A stretch of DNA of 64,000 bases from JANJUO01 sp942492935 (GTDB lineage: Bacteria > Bacteroidota > Ignavibacteria > Kapaibacteriales > UBA2268), in assembly GCA_942492935.1 (NCBI GenBank), contig OW818654.1:2604001-2668000 (forward strand), given 5' to 3'. This document shows, in pieces, positions 16,363 to 26,348 of the stretch. Position numbers and translations under genes: made by a program. The notes under the pieces are model-generated. The model did no database searches. It had not been told where the DNA came from and saw only the letters and a list, made by a program, of their open reading frames with translations. Position 1 is the stretch's first letter. Every line of letters starts with the position of its first letter.

Positions 16363-17811
16363 TCAAGCTTGTCCATGACCTTTTAAAACACACCAAACAG
16401 TGCGAACAACTATTTCTATATCTAATTGAATTGACATATTTTCTATATAATAAAAATCATCTTTTAAACGATTTTCGATTTCTTCTAAACCAAGTACATG
16501 GGGCTGATATTGAACTTGCCACCAACCAGTAATTCCAGGACGAACTAATAATCTTCTTTTATAATATGGTAATGCTTGAGAAAATTCATCAACATATTTT
16601 GGTTGTTCTGGTCTTGGTCCAACAACGCTCATATCTCCAATCAAGACATTATAAAACTGTGGAATTTCATCTAAATGTGTTTTTCTGATTAATCGCCCAA
16701 ATTTTGTAACACGAGGGTCATTTACGATTGTCCATTGTCTATCAGTTTTACTGGCATCTTTTACCATTGAACGGAACTTATACATCTTGAAATACTTTCC
16801 GTGCCTTCCTACTCTTATTTGAGTATGAATTATTGGTCCAGGAGAATCAAATTTCACAATTAATGCTATCAGCAACCAGAATGGAAGACCTAACAACAAA
16901 ACTAAAAGACTGAAAAATATGTCAAATATTCTTTTTAATACATCTTGCCATGGCTTCATAAGTTGTGTCTTTATTTCAATCAAAGGAATTCCGTATAAAA
17001 TATGAGTTTTAGCTTGACCTGTAAAAATATCGTATAAATCAGGTTCAATTTTAACAATTACATTTTTTTCAGCACATTTCGTTGCAATATCTATTAGTTC
17101 AGCATGTTTTAATTCTGCTGAAGTGATTATAATTTCTTCAGGTTTTAGTTTATCAATTATTGTTGGTAAATCTTCAATATTACCAGAAACAATATTTTCA
17201 ACAGATGAATCAGTTTTTTCGATAATATTATCAGTAAAAATAAATCCAATTACATTGTATCCCCAAGCAGGTGATTTTAGATTTTTGTTGTAAAATTCTT
17301 TTGCTCTTTTTTGAGAACCTACAATAATTGAACTAATACTAATTGATTTACTTTCACGCATTTTCTTTTCTATAACTCTAATTGCAAATCTTCCAATAAA
17401 TACAATCAATGTCATTATTACAATATATACAACAAATAACAATCGTGGAGAATTAGATGAATCCATATTAATAGCAAATACTATCAGTGCTGACCCAACA
17501 ATTGTTACTTTAAAAATATTGCCTAATTCATCAAAAGGGGACCTTTCGTACCAATTTTTATATAATCCATAGAAGAAAAATACCATTATCCAAAAGAATG
17601 TTAAAATAACAGTACCTAAAAAATATTCCAAATACCCAGGTCTTATTTGAGTAGAAACAAAACCAGATTCAAACCTTATATAAAATAAAAAACCAAAACT
17701 TAGAAAAAAAGTTAAAGTATCAGAAGCTAATTGCATCAATGTTCGCCAATGCTTTGATTTAAGTTTTTTATTTTTACTTTCAATTTGATTATTTAGAACA
17801 TCTTTAAACAT
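16363..17811 (-). CDS. Polyprenyl glycosylphosphotransferase (WcaJ/EpsE-like initiating enzyme)
   Basis: 482 residues. N-terminal four to five membrane helices (about 25-150), a Rossmann-like middle (IIVGSQKRAKEFY), then the C-terminal bacterial sugar transferase domain (about 285-482) with KRIFDIFFSLLVLLL, MYKFRSMV and RPGITGWWQV. These enzymes attach the first sugar phosphate to undecaprenyl phosphate at the inner membrane and start polysaccharide repeat units. Its ATG directly abuts the stop of the preceding glycosyltransferase gene. Sugar specificity (glucose or galactose) cannot be read from the sequence. Confidence 0.92.
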   Translation of the reverse strand: MFKDVLNNQIESKNKKLKSKHWRTLMQLASDTLTFFLSFGFLFYIRFESGFVSTQIRPGYLEYFLGTVILTFFWIMVFFFYGLYKNWYERSPFDELGNIFKVTIVGSALIVFAINMDSSNSPRLLFVVYIVIMTLIVFIGRFAIRVIEKKMRESKSISISSIIVGSQKRAKEFYNKNLKSPAWGYNVIGFIFTDNIIEKTDSSVENIVSGNIEDLPTIIDKLKPEEIIITSAELKHAELIDIATKCAEKNVIVKIEPDLYDIFTGQAKTHILYGIPLIEIKTQLMKPWQDVLKRIFDIFFSLLVLLLGLPFWLLIALIVKFDSPGPIIHTQIRVGRHGKYFKMYKFRSMVKDASKTDRQWTIVNDPRVTKFGRLIRKTHLDEIPQFYNVLIGDMSVVGPRPEQPKYVDEFSQALPYYKRRLLVRPGITGWWQVQYQPHVLGLEEIENRLKDDFYYIENMSIQLDIEIVVRTVWCVLKGHGQA

Positions 17812-19008
17812 TTACTTTTGTTCCCAAATTGCAATATTTCTAACTGATAAAAATTTAAAAAATGCTAATAATAACCCCAAATTCATTGTCATAAAGTAAA
17901 CTGCTATTTTAAAAACAATAAACTTAATTTTGATTTTTTCAAGCAAATAACCAGCAAATGCAGCAAGTATTAGAATTAACATCAAACCGAAACTCAAATC
18001 CATCAAAAACTTATCTTTAATAAAGAATGAAAAGATAAATATTAAGATTAAATAAAATGGCGATAACAATCTTGTCAATTTATGCGACCATAGAAAGAAC
18101 GAAAACCAGCCATATTTAGGCAATAATAATTCTTTCTTCTCAAATATTGTTGAAAAAACTCCTGCTGACACTCTTACTCTTCTGTCTAATTCATTTGTTA
18201 GAGTTTTCTTTCTAACTTCCCAAACATAAGAATCCTCATCAAAATAAGCTCTTTTTTTAAATTTAGCAACATTCAAGATTGGAATCATATCATCACAAAC
18301 TTTATCATTTGGTAGCGGTGAGTAATACTGCCTTTTAATACCATAAAATGCTCCTAAACTTCCCGGAGTAGAAAATATTCTGCTTTCATGAACTCGAAGT
18401 ATCAACTCAAATTTCTGATAAATTGATTCCCCTCTAAATCCTGCATTTTCAACAAGATTACTTTGCTCTGTGTTTTCAATTTCATACCCATAAGAAACCA
18501 TATTGGCAATTACAGCTCCAACATTTTCATCGGTAAATTTTTCTACCATTCTTTTCAAAGTGGGTTTATCAATCCTACAATCAGCATCCATATAAAAAAT
18601 TAAATCAGTATTTGATTTTGCAGAAAGTTGATTAATTACGTAATTTTTACCTTTTCTATCAAAATTATAACATTCAAAATTATAATATTTTTCTTTCAAT
18701 CGATTTAGAATATTCATAGTGCCATCAGTCGAGCCATCAGAGCCAACAAGAACTTTTATTTTTTTTAAATCATATTCAGATTCAAAAATAGACTTTATAC
18801 AATTTTCAATCAAATCTTCTTCATTATATGCTGATATGATAATTGTAACTTCTGGTAAATTATTATCATCTAACTGCTCAATATTTAGTGCTTTACCAAA
18901 AAATGAGGATAAAAATAAGACAATCAATGGATATAATGCCATAAAGTAAAGTATTAAAAAATACAGGCATAAAATTAATATTACAAAAATATCTATTTCA
19001 AATTTCAT
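17812..19008 (-). CDS. Membrane-bound family 2 glycosyltransferase
   Basis: 398 residues: an N-terminal membrane helix, a GT-A catalytic domain with TIIISAYNEEDLIENCI, GSDGSTDGT and FYMDADCRID, and three C-terminal helices (about 310-395). This is the layout of processive or inner-membrane GT2 enzymes making polysaccharide repeat units. The ATG (19008) shares one base with the stop of the upstream Wzi-like gene (TGATG), so the two are coupled. Donor and acceptor sugars are unknown. Confidence 0.88.
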   Translation of the reverse strand: MKFEIDIFVILILCLYFLILYFMALYPLIVLFLSSFFGKALNIEQLDDNNLPEVTIIISAYNEEDLIENCIKSIFESEYDLKKIKVLVGSDGSTDGTMNILNRLKEKYYNFECYNFDRKGKNYVINQLSAKSNTDLIFYMDADCRIDKPTLKRMVEKFTDENVGAVIANMVSYGYEIENTEQSNLVENAGFRGESIYQKFELILRVHESRIFSTPGSLGAFYGIKRQYYSPLPNDKVCDDMIPILNVAKFKKRAYFDEDSYVWEVRKKTLTNELDRRVRVSAGVFSTIFEKKELLLPKYGWFSFFLWSHKLTRLLSPFYLILIFIFSFFIKDKFLMDLSFGLMLILILAAFAGYLLEKIKIKFIVFKIAVYFMTMNLGLLLAFFKFLSVRNIAIWEQK

Positions 19009-20645
19009 CAAAACTCATTTACCCTAATAATTATCCTGAAAAAATTTTCAGAAATACTATTTAAAATTTCAAATTTATAAAAAAGCAATATATTCAAATT
19101 TCTCATCAATTCAAAACCAGTTGATACACTTATGTTTGAAATGTAAATTTTCTCACCATCTAAAAAATTTAAATTTGATGCATCACCGGGTCTGATTGTT
19201 TGCAATGGGTCACTACCTACATTAACAAGCAAGTTCCCATCTTCATCATAGATATTTTGCCCTTTCTCAATGTATTGAAGTGATAAAGTTAAAGGATATC
19301 TTGAACCATACCAATAGTTTAATTCACCTGAAAAACTATGGGAATTTGGACTTAGATATGAACCAATCAATCTACCGTCATTAGTAACTGAATTTTGTTG
19401 TTTAAAGTGAGAAAATGTATATGGCTCAACTCTTGCATATTCAAATCCAAAATCAAGTGAATAAGGTAAATCTACGTTTAATGCAATATTAAATGCTGCT
19501 TTATTACTCCAAAATCCATTTCCAACTTCACTAAAAATAATATCATCAAGAAAATATGTTCCCTTCAGCTGAACATTATTTATTGGTCTGACTGTCCAGT
19601 CAAGCCCCATCATCGAATTATCTCTATCCCTTAACGAATGTTCAAGCGATTTGAAAAAACTTAATGGATTAATATAAGCAAGGTCAATACCCCTTTCGGT
19701 ATAAATTACACTTTCCCAGAAACCTATTTCACCCCAAAAATGTCTTACAGAAAATCTATGAAAAGCCATATATTTTGACGGAATTTCAAGAAAAGAACCT
19801 GAATTATATCCATAAAATTCTTCATGTAATGCCATTAAACTTGAATGAGAAAATTTGTATTCAAAACCATCAAACTTAGTAGCAATTGTTATTGCATCAA
19901 AAGCTGGTGAATTTGCCGATGTCAAAATTCTCTGATTTAGCCCAGAACCGATAAGCCGTGTTTCTCTCCCAATTGAAGCATAAAACCAGCCATTTTGATA
20001 AGCAACTTGTGATTCTTGAATATCGACATCATTATTCAAATCAACAAATTTCACATTTTGACCATATTTTAAGTCACGAGTTGCAAGTTTTCGACTACCT
20101 GAAAATAAACTACCATTTGTTACTTGCAAATTATAGCCGAAACTATTTTCAATACTACCACTCAATCTAAAGCCGAGATTTCCGATTAATACATTTGAAT
20201 CTTCAGAATTTTCACTTTTCAAATACATAACATCAGCTGATGCTAATGGTTCAAATTTTGTTGAAATGCTTTTATCATTATATGCAAAAATCAATTTTTC
20301 ATCATTTGAAAAAAATCTATTTGAAAATAATGATAATGTGTCTGTTTTACTTGGAAAAACTACAGCAACATCTACTTTTTTAATTCCAAATTCCTTTTCA
20401 AAATATTCAAGAGTTGATAATTCATTATGACTTAGTAATGATTGATTTTCCCTAATATTTATCAAAGCATTTATAATTTCTTTCTTTTGTAATGGTAAAT
20501 CTGCAGATGAAAAATTTTCCAAAATGCCTTTAACTTCAGCTTTAATTAAAAATTTATAAACAGCATTTGATACTGGAATATTTTCCACCTGTGATAATAC
20601 AGGTAGAACTAAGAAAAGCAAAATTATACTTACTTTAATTTTCAA
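19008..20645 (-). CDS. Capsule assembly Wzi-family outer-membrane protein
   Basis: Beta-barrel protein of the Wzi type that anchors or assembles exported polysaccharide at the outer membrane. Signal peptide (IKVSIILLFLVLPVLSQ), a helical N-terminal part of about 110 residues, then alternating amphipathic strands ending in aromatic FRIIIRVNEF. Conserved phrases include IGRETRLIGSG and a tract near SFFKSLEHSLRDRDNSMMG. I take TTG 20645, preceded by AAGG ten bases upstream and placed after the stop of the previous gene; the longer frame to 20693 would overlap that gene and lacks a signal at its front. Confidence 0.8.
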   Translation of the reverse strand: MKIKVSIILLFLVLPVLSQVENIPVSNAVYKFLIKAEVKGILENFSSADLPLQKKEIINALINIRENQSLLSHNELSTLEYFEKEFGIKKVDVAVVFPSKTDTLSLFSNRFFSNDEKLIFAYNDKSISTKFEPLASADVMYLKSENSEDSNVLIGNLGFRLSGSIENSFGYNLQVTNGSLFSGSRKLATRDLKYGQNVKFVDLNNDVDIQESQVAYQNGWFYASIGRETRLIGSGLNQRILTSANSPAFDAITIATKFDGFEYKFSHSSLMALHEEFYGYNSGSFLEIPSKYMAFHRFSVRHFWGEIGFWESVIYTERGIDLAYINPLSFFKSLEHSLRDRDNSMMGLDWTVRPINNVQLKGTYFLDDIIFSEVGNGFWSNKAAFNIALNVDLPYSLDFGFEYARVEPYTFSHFKQQNSVTNDGRLIGSYLSPNSHSFSGELNYWYGSRYPLTLSLQYIEKGQNIYDEDGNLLVNVGSDPLQTIRPGDASNLNFLDGEKIYISNISVSTGFELMRNLNILLFYKFEILNSISENFFRIIIRVNEF

Positions 20646-20652
20646 TAGCTTA

Positions 20653-22383
20653 TTACCTTGAGCTAATAATAAATATAATGTTGATAACACCAAATAAAGT
20701 AGAAACTACACCTGCAATAAGACTATATCGTTGAAGTTTCAATTGTGTTGGTTCGTCAGGTACTCTTGGAATATAAACTCTATCTCCTGCATAGACAAAA
20801 GTTTTTTCATCTCCCTCAATCCAAACATTTGTCCTTGACCTTATAATTCTTGCTCTGTTAAGTTGAGAACCTTGAGCAGCACCTCCTGCTCTTTCTATAT
20901 ACCAACCCATAGTTTTCCCTTCACTAAACTCAACATAACCGGGAGAATTTACTTGTCCGAATACAAATACTTTTCCAGGATTAGATGGAATAGTTATTAC
21001 ATCACCATCTTGAAGAAGTACATTATCTTCTTCTTGATTTTTGATGAAGCAATCCTCAAAATCAACCGATACTAATGGTTGTTTATACTTCATGTCTATA
21101 AAATATCTAACAGTATCATCCATAGTTAAATCACTGTATTGAAGTACTTCGTAGGTCTCTCTTCTTGGGTCAATAATTGAAGTTTGATTATTCTCGCGTC
21201 TAATAATTTGAGCAAGTGGTAAATATGCTTCTTTAGTAAATCCACCTGCATTTTCAATAATATCTCTCAACCGAGTGATTCCATTTTGAATAAGATAATT
21301 ACCAGGTTGATTCACTTCACCTTTAACGGAAACAACACCCGGTGTAGCATATTTTTCTTCTGGAACTTGACCAATTACAATAGTTGAACCCGGTTCCAAT
21401 TCTATATCTTCAGATAATAAATTTAGAGAACTATCAATTTTTAATTTAATTTTTCTATTTGAAGCAGGTAAATTAAGAAATACATTATCTAAATCAGCTC
21501 TTTCAGTTAAACCAAATCCAAATTTTAATAATAAAGATGCTTTATCTCCATTTTTATAAGGCACTAAAGCAGGTCTATTGACTGCTCCGGATATCGACAA
21601 TCTTGGATAATTATCTTTTTCAAAAGGAACTATTATTTGGTCGCCTTCTTTTACATAAGGGTCAAATTCAGGTGAATTCAATGCAGAAGCTTTTTCAAGG
21701 TCAACATAAGATGAAGTGCCATCATTATGCAAAATAGTGATATTTCGAGTCCAATATACAGAATTAGATGAGATACCACTTTCTGAAAATAATCTTTCTG
21801 TTTCTCTTTGCTTTTCTTTAATCTGCAATAGTGCTTCCATTTGCTGAACAGGAACTTGAGATTTTTGAATCTGATTAGCAAATAAAACTGAAGTAGATAC
21901 CCTATAAGCACTTGGCAATGTATATGTTGATGGAAATATTACATTCCCTCTAATAGTAACCAAGCAATTTCTACTTTGCTTTAATGAAATGCTTGTATTA
22001 AATTTTGCATTCAAAGATTTATAAACTTCAGAAATCTTTTCTTCAGTTTGGGCTAATGTTAATCCAGTCAAATCAACTTTACCATATCTTGGTAAAATCA
22101 AAGACAAATCAGGAGCAACTTGCAAATAGTGCATAGTTTTATTTGAAATTGGAGGCAATGACTGAAGTGTTAGTATATCACCTGGTCCAATTTTGTAAAA
22201 TTTTGGATCCACAGCATTACCAACTGGAAGTCCATCCATCTTGATTTGGTTGTCCAATCCAATCTGAGTATCCATATCCATTTGGAGTAATTCATTATTA
22301 TCAGTTGAACTCAATCCTTTTACTTGAGCCAAACTGATATTTAAAGTACAGCAAAGTAATATCAAAAAAAATATTTTTTTCAT
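20653..22383 (-). CDS. Polysaccharide export protein with SLBB domains (Wza-like)
   Basis: 576-residue exporter. Signal peptide (KKIFFLILLCCTLNISLA), an N-terminal polysaccharide-export domain starting YKIGPGDILTL, then about four SLBB domains (for example ISGAVNRPALVPYKNG, VSVKGEVNQPGNYL, VFVFGQVNSPGYVEF) and one C-terminal membrane helix (YSLIAGVVSTLFGVINIIFII). It forms the outer-membrane channel of an exopolysaccharide system. First gene of the co-oriented EPS operon; no Wzc kinase is adjacent. ATG 22383 is preferred over the TTG two codons upstream. Confidence 0.9.
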   Translation of the reverse strand: MKKIFFLILLCCTLNISLAQVKGLSSTDNNELLQMDMDTQIGLDNQIKMDGLPVGNAVDPKFYKIGPGDILTLQSLPPISNKTMHYLQVAPDLSLILPRYGKVDLTGLTLAQTEEKISEVYKSLNAKFNTSISLKQSRNCLVTIRGNVIFPSTYTLPSAYRVSTSVLFANQIQKSQVPVQQMEALLQIKEKQRETERLFSESGISSNSVYWTRNITILHNDGTSSYVDLEKASALNSPEFDPYVKEGDQIIVPFEKDNYPRLSISGAVNRPALVPYKNGDKASLLLKFGFGLTERADLDNVFLNLPASNRKIKLKIDSSLNLLSEDIELEPGSTIVIGQVPEEKYATPGVVSVKGEVNQPGNYLIQNGITRLRDIIENAGGFTKEAYLPLAQIIRRENNQTSIIDPRRETYEVLQYSDLTMDDTVRYFIDMKYKQPLVSVDFEDCFIKNQEEDNVLLQDGDVITIPSNPGKVFVFGQVNSPGYVEFSEGKTMGWYIERAGGAAQGSQLNRARIIRSRTNVWIEGDEKTFVYAGDRVYIPRVPDEPTQLKLQRYSLIAGVVSTLFGVINIIFIISSR

Positions 22384-22420
22384 TATCAAAACTTTAATAA
22401 ATCCTAAAAATTGTAAAGAA

Positions 22421-22428
22421 CAAAAGTA
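22421..22428 (-). promoter_or_regulatory. Candidate Bacteroidota-type -7 box for the EPS operon
   Basis: The minus strand reads TACTTTTG, matching the TAnnTTTG consensus, about 38 bases before the export-protein ATG. I see no TTTG at the ideal 19-base distance upstream, so it is tentative. Confidence 0.35.
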
Positions 22429-22466
22429 TAAATATATGAAATACGCTTGTTATAGCAAAGAAATTG

Positions 22467-24017
22467 TTAGTAATCAACAGCTGACTCCCTGCCCGTTAAT
22501 TTCACAACAGCGGCAGCCAAAGAAGCAAAAGAATCCGAAAATGTCTTTATAAGTAATTCCGACTCTACCAAATCATCTATGTAAGGATTACCAAATAAAA
22601 TTAAAATAGCTTTTCTATTTGATTTGATTTTTGTTAAAATTTCCGAGATTTCAGCATTTGGTTGAACTGTACCACTATAAGCAATTGATTTAATGAAAAC
22701 AGTAAAAATAATTATTTCAGCATCTTTGGTTCCTTCTAAATAACCATCAATCTCGTCATTTGAAATTTTGTCATTAATAAATGCAAAATCACAATCATTT
22801 TCGGTAGCTTGTGAAAGCATTGTAAAGAAACGAGAAGCTGACTGCAAGTCTGCATCACGTTGAATATAGGCAAATCCTGCAAAGTTAATTTTTTCATCTA
22901 TAGGAATTAAATTATAATTTCCTCTGACATCAATTGCATCTAATGCAACTTTTAATGCTAATTTCTGATGGTCTAAGAATATTTTAGATTGGCTTGTTTG
23001 TAATGCAAATTGGGGTATTAAACCGCACCATCTTTTTAAATTATATACTTTTTGATAAGAGTTAATCAACTGCTGTCTTAATTCCATATCATTTTCAAGT
23101 AATTCAATCAAATATTCAATGCCCTCAATAACTTTTTCAGGCATCAAAGCAATATCTGCACCAGCAGAAAGTGATTTTGCAACAATTTCATTACTTGAAA
23201 AATTTTCAGAAATTGCATTCATATCAAGTGCATCGGTAATTATAACTCCTTTATAATCAATTTCATTTATCAATAAGTCCGTTATAATTTTATGTGATAG
23301 AGATGCGGGCAATCCGCTTTCATCAATTGCAGGGACAGCAAGATGCCCAACCATAATTGATTTAACTCCATTTGCAATTGCTTTTCTAAAGGGTATTAAT
23401 TCTAATGATTCAAGTTCATCTAAAGTCATATTTAAAACAGGCAATTCTAAATGAGAATCTTTCGATGTATCTCCGTGGCCAGGGAAATGCTTAATGCAAC
23501 TTACTATCTTATGGGCTTCTGTACCTTTTATAAACTCAGTTGCATAATTACTTACAATATCAGAGGTTTCGCCATAAGACCTAATATTAATAATTGGATT
23601 TTTTTTATTAGAATTAATATCCACAACAGGTGCAAAATTCCAATTTATTCCAATTGCTTTAGCTTCTTTTGCAATAGCTTCAGCTATTTTATAGGCATGT
23701 TCAATTTTTCCTGACTTTGCAATTGCCATGCTATGCGGGAATGAAGTTCCATCATCAATTAATCTCATTGGTAATCCGAACTCAAAATCAGCAGAAAAAA
23801 TCAGTGGAACTTCAGCAATATTTTGCAACTCATTAATCATCAGTTCAACTTGATTAGCATTACCACCAAAAACACAAAAACCGCCAATTCCTTTTATTGC
23901 CAAGTCCTTTATATATAATTTATACTCTAATACCTCATAATATTTTCCCGTATCTAAACGAGGCATTACTAATTGGTAAGCGAGTTTTTTATTGCTTATA
24001 TTATCAAATTGTCCCAT
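22467..24017 (-). CDS. Glycoside hydrolase family 3, NagZ-like beta-N-acetylhexosaminidase
   Basis: 516 residues. The family-3 barrel carries the NagZ signature CIKHFPGHGDTSKDSH (catalytic His/Asp dyad) and IITDALDMNAI containing the nucleophile Asp. Such enzymes remove GlcNAc from muropeptides during wall recycling. NagZ itself is about 340 residues; here an extra C-terminal domain of about 170 residues follows, as in Bacteroidota GH3 proteins. No signal peptide is visible, pointing to the cytoplasm. It leads a run (24494 to 22467) with a three-base gap after the thioesterase gene. Confidence 0.87.
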   Translation of the reverse strand: MGQFDNISNKKLAYQLVMPRLDTGKYYEVLEYKLYIKDLAIKGIGGFCVFGGNANQVELMINELQNIAEVPLIFSADFEFGLPMRLIDDGTSFPHSMAIAKSGKIEHAYKIAEAIAKEAKAIGINWNFAPVVDINSNKKNPIINIRSYGETSDIVSNYATEFIKGTEAHKIVSCIKHFPGHGDTSKDSHLELPVLNMTLDELESLELIPFRKAIANGVKSIMVGHLAVPAIDESGLPASLSHKIITDLLINEIDYKGVIITDALDMNAISENFSSNEIVAKSLSAGADIALMPEKVIEGIEYLIELLENDMELRQQLINSYQKVYNLKRWCGLIPQFALQTSQSKIFLDHQKLALKVALDAIDVRGNYNLIPIDEKINFAGFAYIQRDADLQSASRFFTMLSQATENDCDFAFINDKISNDEIDGYLEGTKDAEIIIFTVFIKSIAYSGTVQPNAEISEILTKIKSNRKAILILFGNPYIDDLVESELLIKTFSDSFASLAAAVVKLTGRESAVDY

Positions 24018-24020
24018 TTA

Positions 24021-24494
24021 TCAATCCATAAATACACAGTTATCGAGTTCGTAATTACTAATTTTTTTCCTAATATCATCTGGTAATCTTGTAGGCAGTT
24101 TATTCTCTAAATCAACATACACAAATACGGTGCTTGACCTTACAATTACTTTATTTTCTCTGTTAATTATTAAATTTTCAAAAATTACAGAAGAATTTTT
24201 TACCATCACAATTCGTGAATAAACATCAAATTCTTCAAAGAAATATAAAGGGCTGTAATAGTCTAATTCGTGTCTAACCGTAAAAAACAGATTTTCTAAA
24301 GTGAATGTATTTTTATTTACTCCTAATCCAATTTCATCAAAATACAGAGTTCGAGCATATTCGAGATAATTAAAATATTGAACATTATGCACTACTTTCA
24401 TTGAATCTACATCGCTAAATCTCACTTGCAAGGTTTGTTTGTGTTTGAATTTATTTAGTTCGTTTAATATTTCTTCTTCACTAATTTTTTTCAT
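24021..24494 (-). CDS. Hot-dog acyl-CoA thioesterase (YbgC/FadM-like)
   Basis: 157-residue thioesterase. The conserved active-site stretch VRFSDVDSMKVVHNVQYFNY holds the catalytic Asp, followed by the long hot-dog helix LEYARTLYFDEIG. These enzymes hydrolyse acyl-CoA or acyl-ACP thioesters; the natural substrate cannot be inferred. It lies between threonine aldolase (31-base gap) and the GH3 gene (3-base gap) on the same strand. Confidence 0.87.
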   Translation of the reverse strand: MKKISEEEILNELNKFKHKQTLQVRFSDVDSMKVVHNVQYFNYLEYARTLYFDEIGLGVNKNTFTLENLFFTVRHELDYYSPLYFFEEFDVYSRIVMVKNSSVIFENLIINRENKVIVRSSTVFVYVDLENKLPTRLPDDIRKKISNYELDNCVFMD

Positions 24495-24525
24495 ATTATC
24501 TTTATACTTAATTAACTTACAATAT

Positions 24526-25548
24526 TTACTTAATACATTTTTTAATAATTTCTAATGATTTTATAGTGTCTTCATTATTTATTTGCAAATGAAATACTAC
24601 TCTTATTCTATTGCCACCAATCCAATGTAAATACAATCCATTTTCTTTGCAATTAAACACAAATTCGTCTGGATTTATGGATTTATCTAATTCAAAAACA
24701 ACGATATTTGTATGGACTTTTTGTTTATTGCAAGTTATTTTATCAATTAAATTTACATTTTCAGCAAAATATTGTGCATTCTTGTGGTCGTTTTCCATCA
24801 AAGCAAGATTGTTTTCCAAGGCGTATAGTCCAGCTGCCGCCAATATCCCTGCTTGTCTCATACCTCCACCAAAAATCTTTCTCCATTTGAGTGCTTTTTT
24901 TATATTTTCTTTTGAAGATACTATCAATGAGCCGACTGGAGCTCCAAGTCCTTTTGATAAACAAACTGAAATTGTATCAAAGAGTTTCCCGTAATCGCAC
25001 AAAGAAATTCCTGTTTTGATATGAGCATTCCAAATTCTTGCACCATCAAGGTGGAGTTTTAAATTATATTTATCAGCTAACTTTCGTAAATTAAGCAAAT
25101 AATCATAATCAACAACCATTCCACCGTGTCTGTTGTGAGTATTTTCAATACAAATTAATTTTGTTTCGGGAAAATAATATATGTCAGGTCTAATAGCAGC
25201 TTCTATAAGATTTAAATCTGGCATTGCATTATCCGATGCAATTGGTCTAATTTGTACTTGGGAAAGAATTGAAGGTCCAGCTGTTTCATAATAATAAATA
25301 TGGGCATCAGCTTCTGTTATAACTTCATCACCGGGATTAGTAAGTACTTTAATACTCAATTGATTACTCATTGTACCTGATGGAACATATAAAGCTTCTT
25401 CTTTGCCAAATAATTTTGCAACATACTCTTGCAATTCATTAACGGTAGGGTCTTCCCCATATACATCATCTCCAACAACCGCACCATACATTGCATCACG
25501 CATTTCTTTCGTAGGTTTGGTAACTGTATCACTTCTTAAGTCAATCAT
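24526..25548 (-). CDS. ltaE: Low-specificity L-threonine aldolase
   Basis: 340-residue PLP enzyme that cleaves threonine or allo-threonine to glycine and acetaldehyde. The N-terminus MIDLRSDTVTKPTKEMR is diagnostic, followed by GDDVYGEDPTVNEL and the PLP-lysine segment CLSKGLGAPVGS (Lys about 200), and HLDGARIWNA upstream of it. Length is normal. Its start lies three bases after the stop of the upstream polyprenol-kinase-like gene, so they are likely co-transcribed. Confidence 0.94.
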   Translation of the reverse strand: MIDLRSDTVTKPTKEMRDAMYGAVVGDDVYGEDPTVNELQEYVAKLFGKEEALYVPSGTMSNQLSIKVLTNPGDEVITEADAHIYYYETAGPSILSQVQIRPIASDNAMPDLNLIEAAIRPDIYYFPETKLICIENTHNRHGGMVVDYDYLLNLRKLADKYNLKLHLDGARIWNAHIKTGISLCDYGKLFDTISVCLSKGLGAPVGSLIVSSKENIKKALKWRKIFGGGMRQAGILAAAGLYALENNLALMENDHKNAQYFAENVNLIDKITCNKQKVHTNIVVFELDKSINPDEFVFNCKENGLYLHWIGGNRIRVVFHLQINNEDTIKSLEIIKKCIK

Positions 25549-25551
25549 AGT

Positions 25552-26307
25552 TTACTTTAATAAATTTAAAAAAGGTTGATTAAATAATGAAAAATTATAC
25601 TCTACAACCCACATAATTATACCAAAAGAAATGGGTATAGATAAATTGTCATCAATTTTTAATTTTTTTGACATTGCTTCAACAAATCCAGAAATTATTG
25701 ATGCTAATACTCCGGCTACAAAAAATGAAAAGGGTGCATTAAAAATAATTCCAACTATTGCAACAACTATAAAACCTGAAATAATGAAAGCAGAAGTACC
25801 TTCCCAAGATTTGTTGAACAACTTGTGAGTTCCCCACTTTCTGCCTATCAATGCGGCTGCAATATCACAAATAATTAATATGATAAATGCAGTTACTGCA
25901 ATTATTTTAGGAAAAATAAAAACTGTAATCACGGCAGAAATAAGAACCCAAGACGCACCATTCAGCACAAATTTTTTCTTCTTTCTTTCGTGCTTACGAA
26001 GCATATCTCCAAAATTACCATATATCAAATTCCTTATATATGGATTTTTTTTGCTCAAAATATCTAACAAAACAGCAACGATAGCCATAATTGTCAAAAC
26101 AGTCATTGCAAATCCTTTATCCACATAAATATAAGTTATTGGAATTGATAATGATAGTAAATGGATGCCTTTTCTAAGTAACTCTTGAGTATAGGATATT
26201 GTTTTCTTCTTTTTTTCTTTTTTTTCTTTTTTTACATTCGTATCAGATAGATTAATAACTTCTGTATTTGGTTCAAATTCATTAATTTCGATATTTCTGT
26301 TTTTCAT
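25552..26307 (-). CDS. Diacylglycerol/polyprenol kinase family membrane protein
   Basis: 251 residues related to the CTP-dependent dolichol/diacylglycerol/phytol kinases and CDP-diacylglycerol synthases. A Lys-rich cytoplasmic N-terminus (KKEKKEKKKK) precedes seven or so membrane helices. Family landmarks are LRKGIHLLSLSIP, ICDIAAALIGRKWG and SWEGTSAFIISG. It probably phosphorylates a lipid alcohol such as polyprenol or phytol. It is divergent from ispE, which makes isoprenoid precursors, with about 40 bp between the starts. Confidence 0.83.
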   Translation of the reverse strand: MKNRNIEINEFEPNTEVINLSDTNVKKEKKEKKKKTISYTQELLRKGIHLLSLSIPITYIYVDKGFAMTVLTIMAIVAVLLDILSKKNPYIRNLIYGNFGDMLRKHERKKKKFVLNGASWVLISAVITVFIFPKIIAVTAFIILIICDIAAALIGRKWGTHKLFNKSWEGTSAFIISGFIVVAIVGIIFNAPFSFFVAGVLASIISGFVEAMSKKLKIDDNLSIPISFGIIMWVVEYNFSLFNQPFLNLLK

Positions 26308-26348
26308 TTATTATTATTATTAATTATTAATTTGTCAATTAAAAAAAT

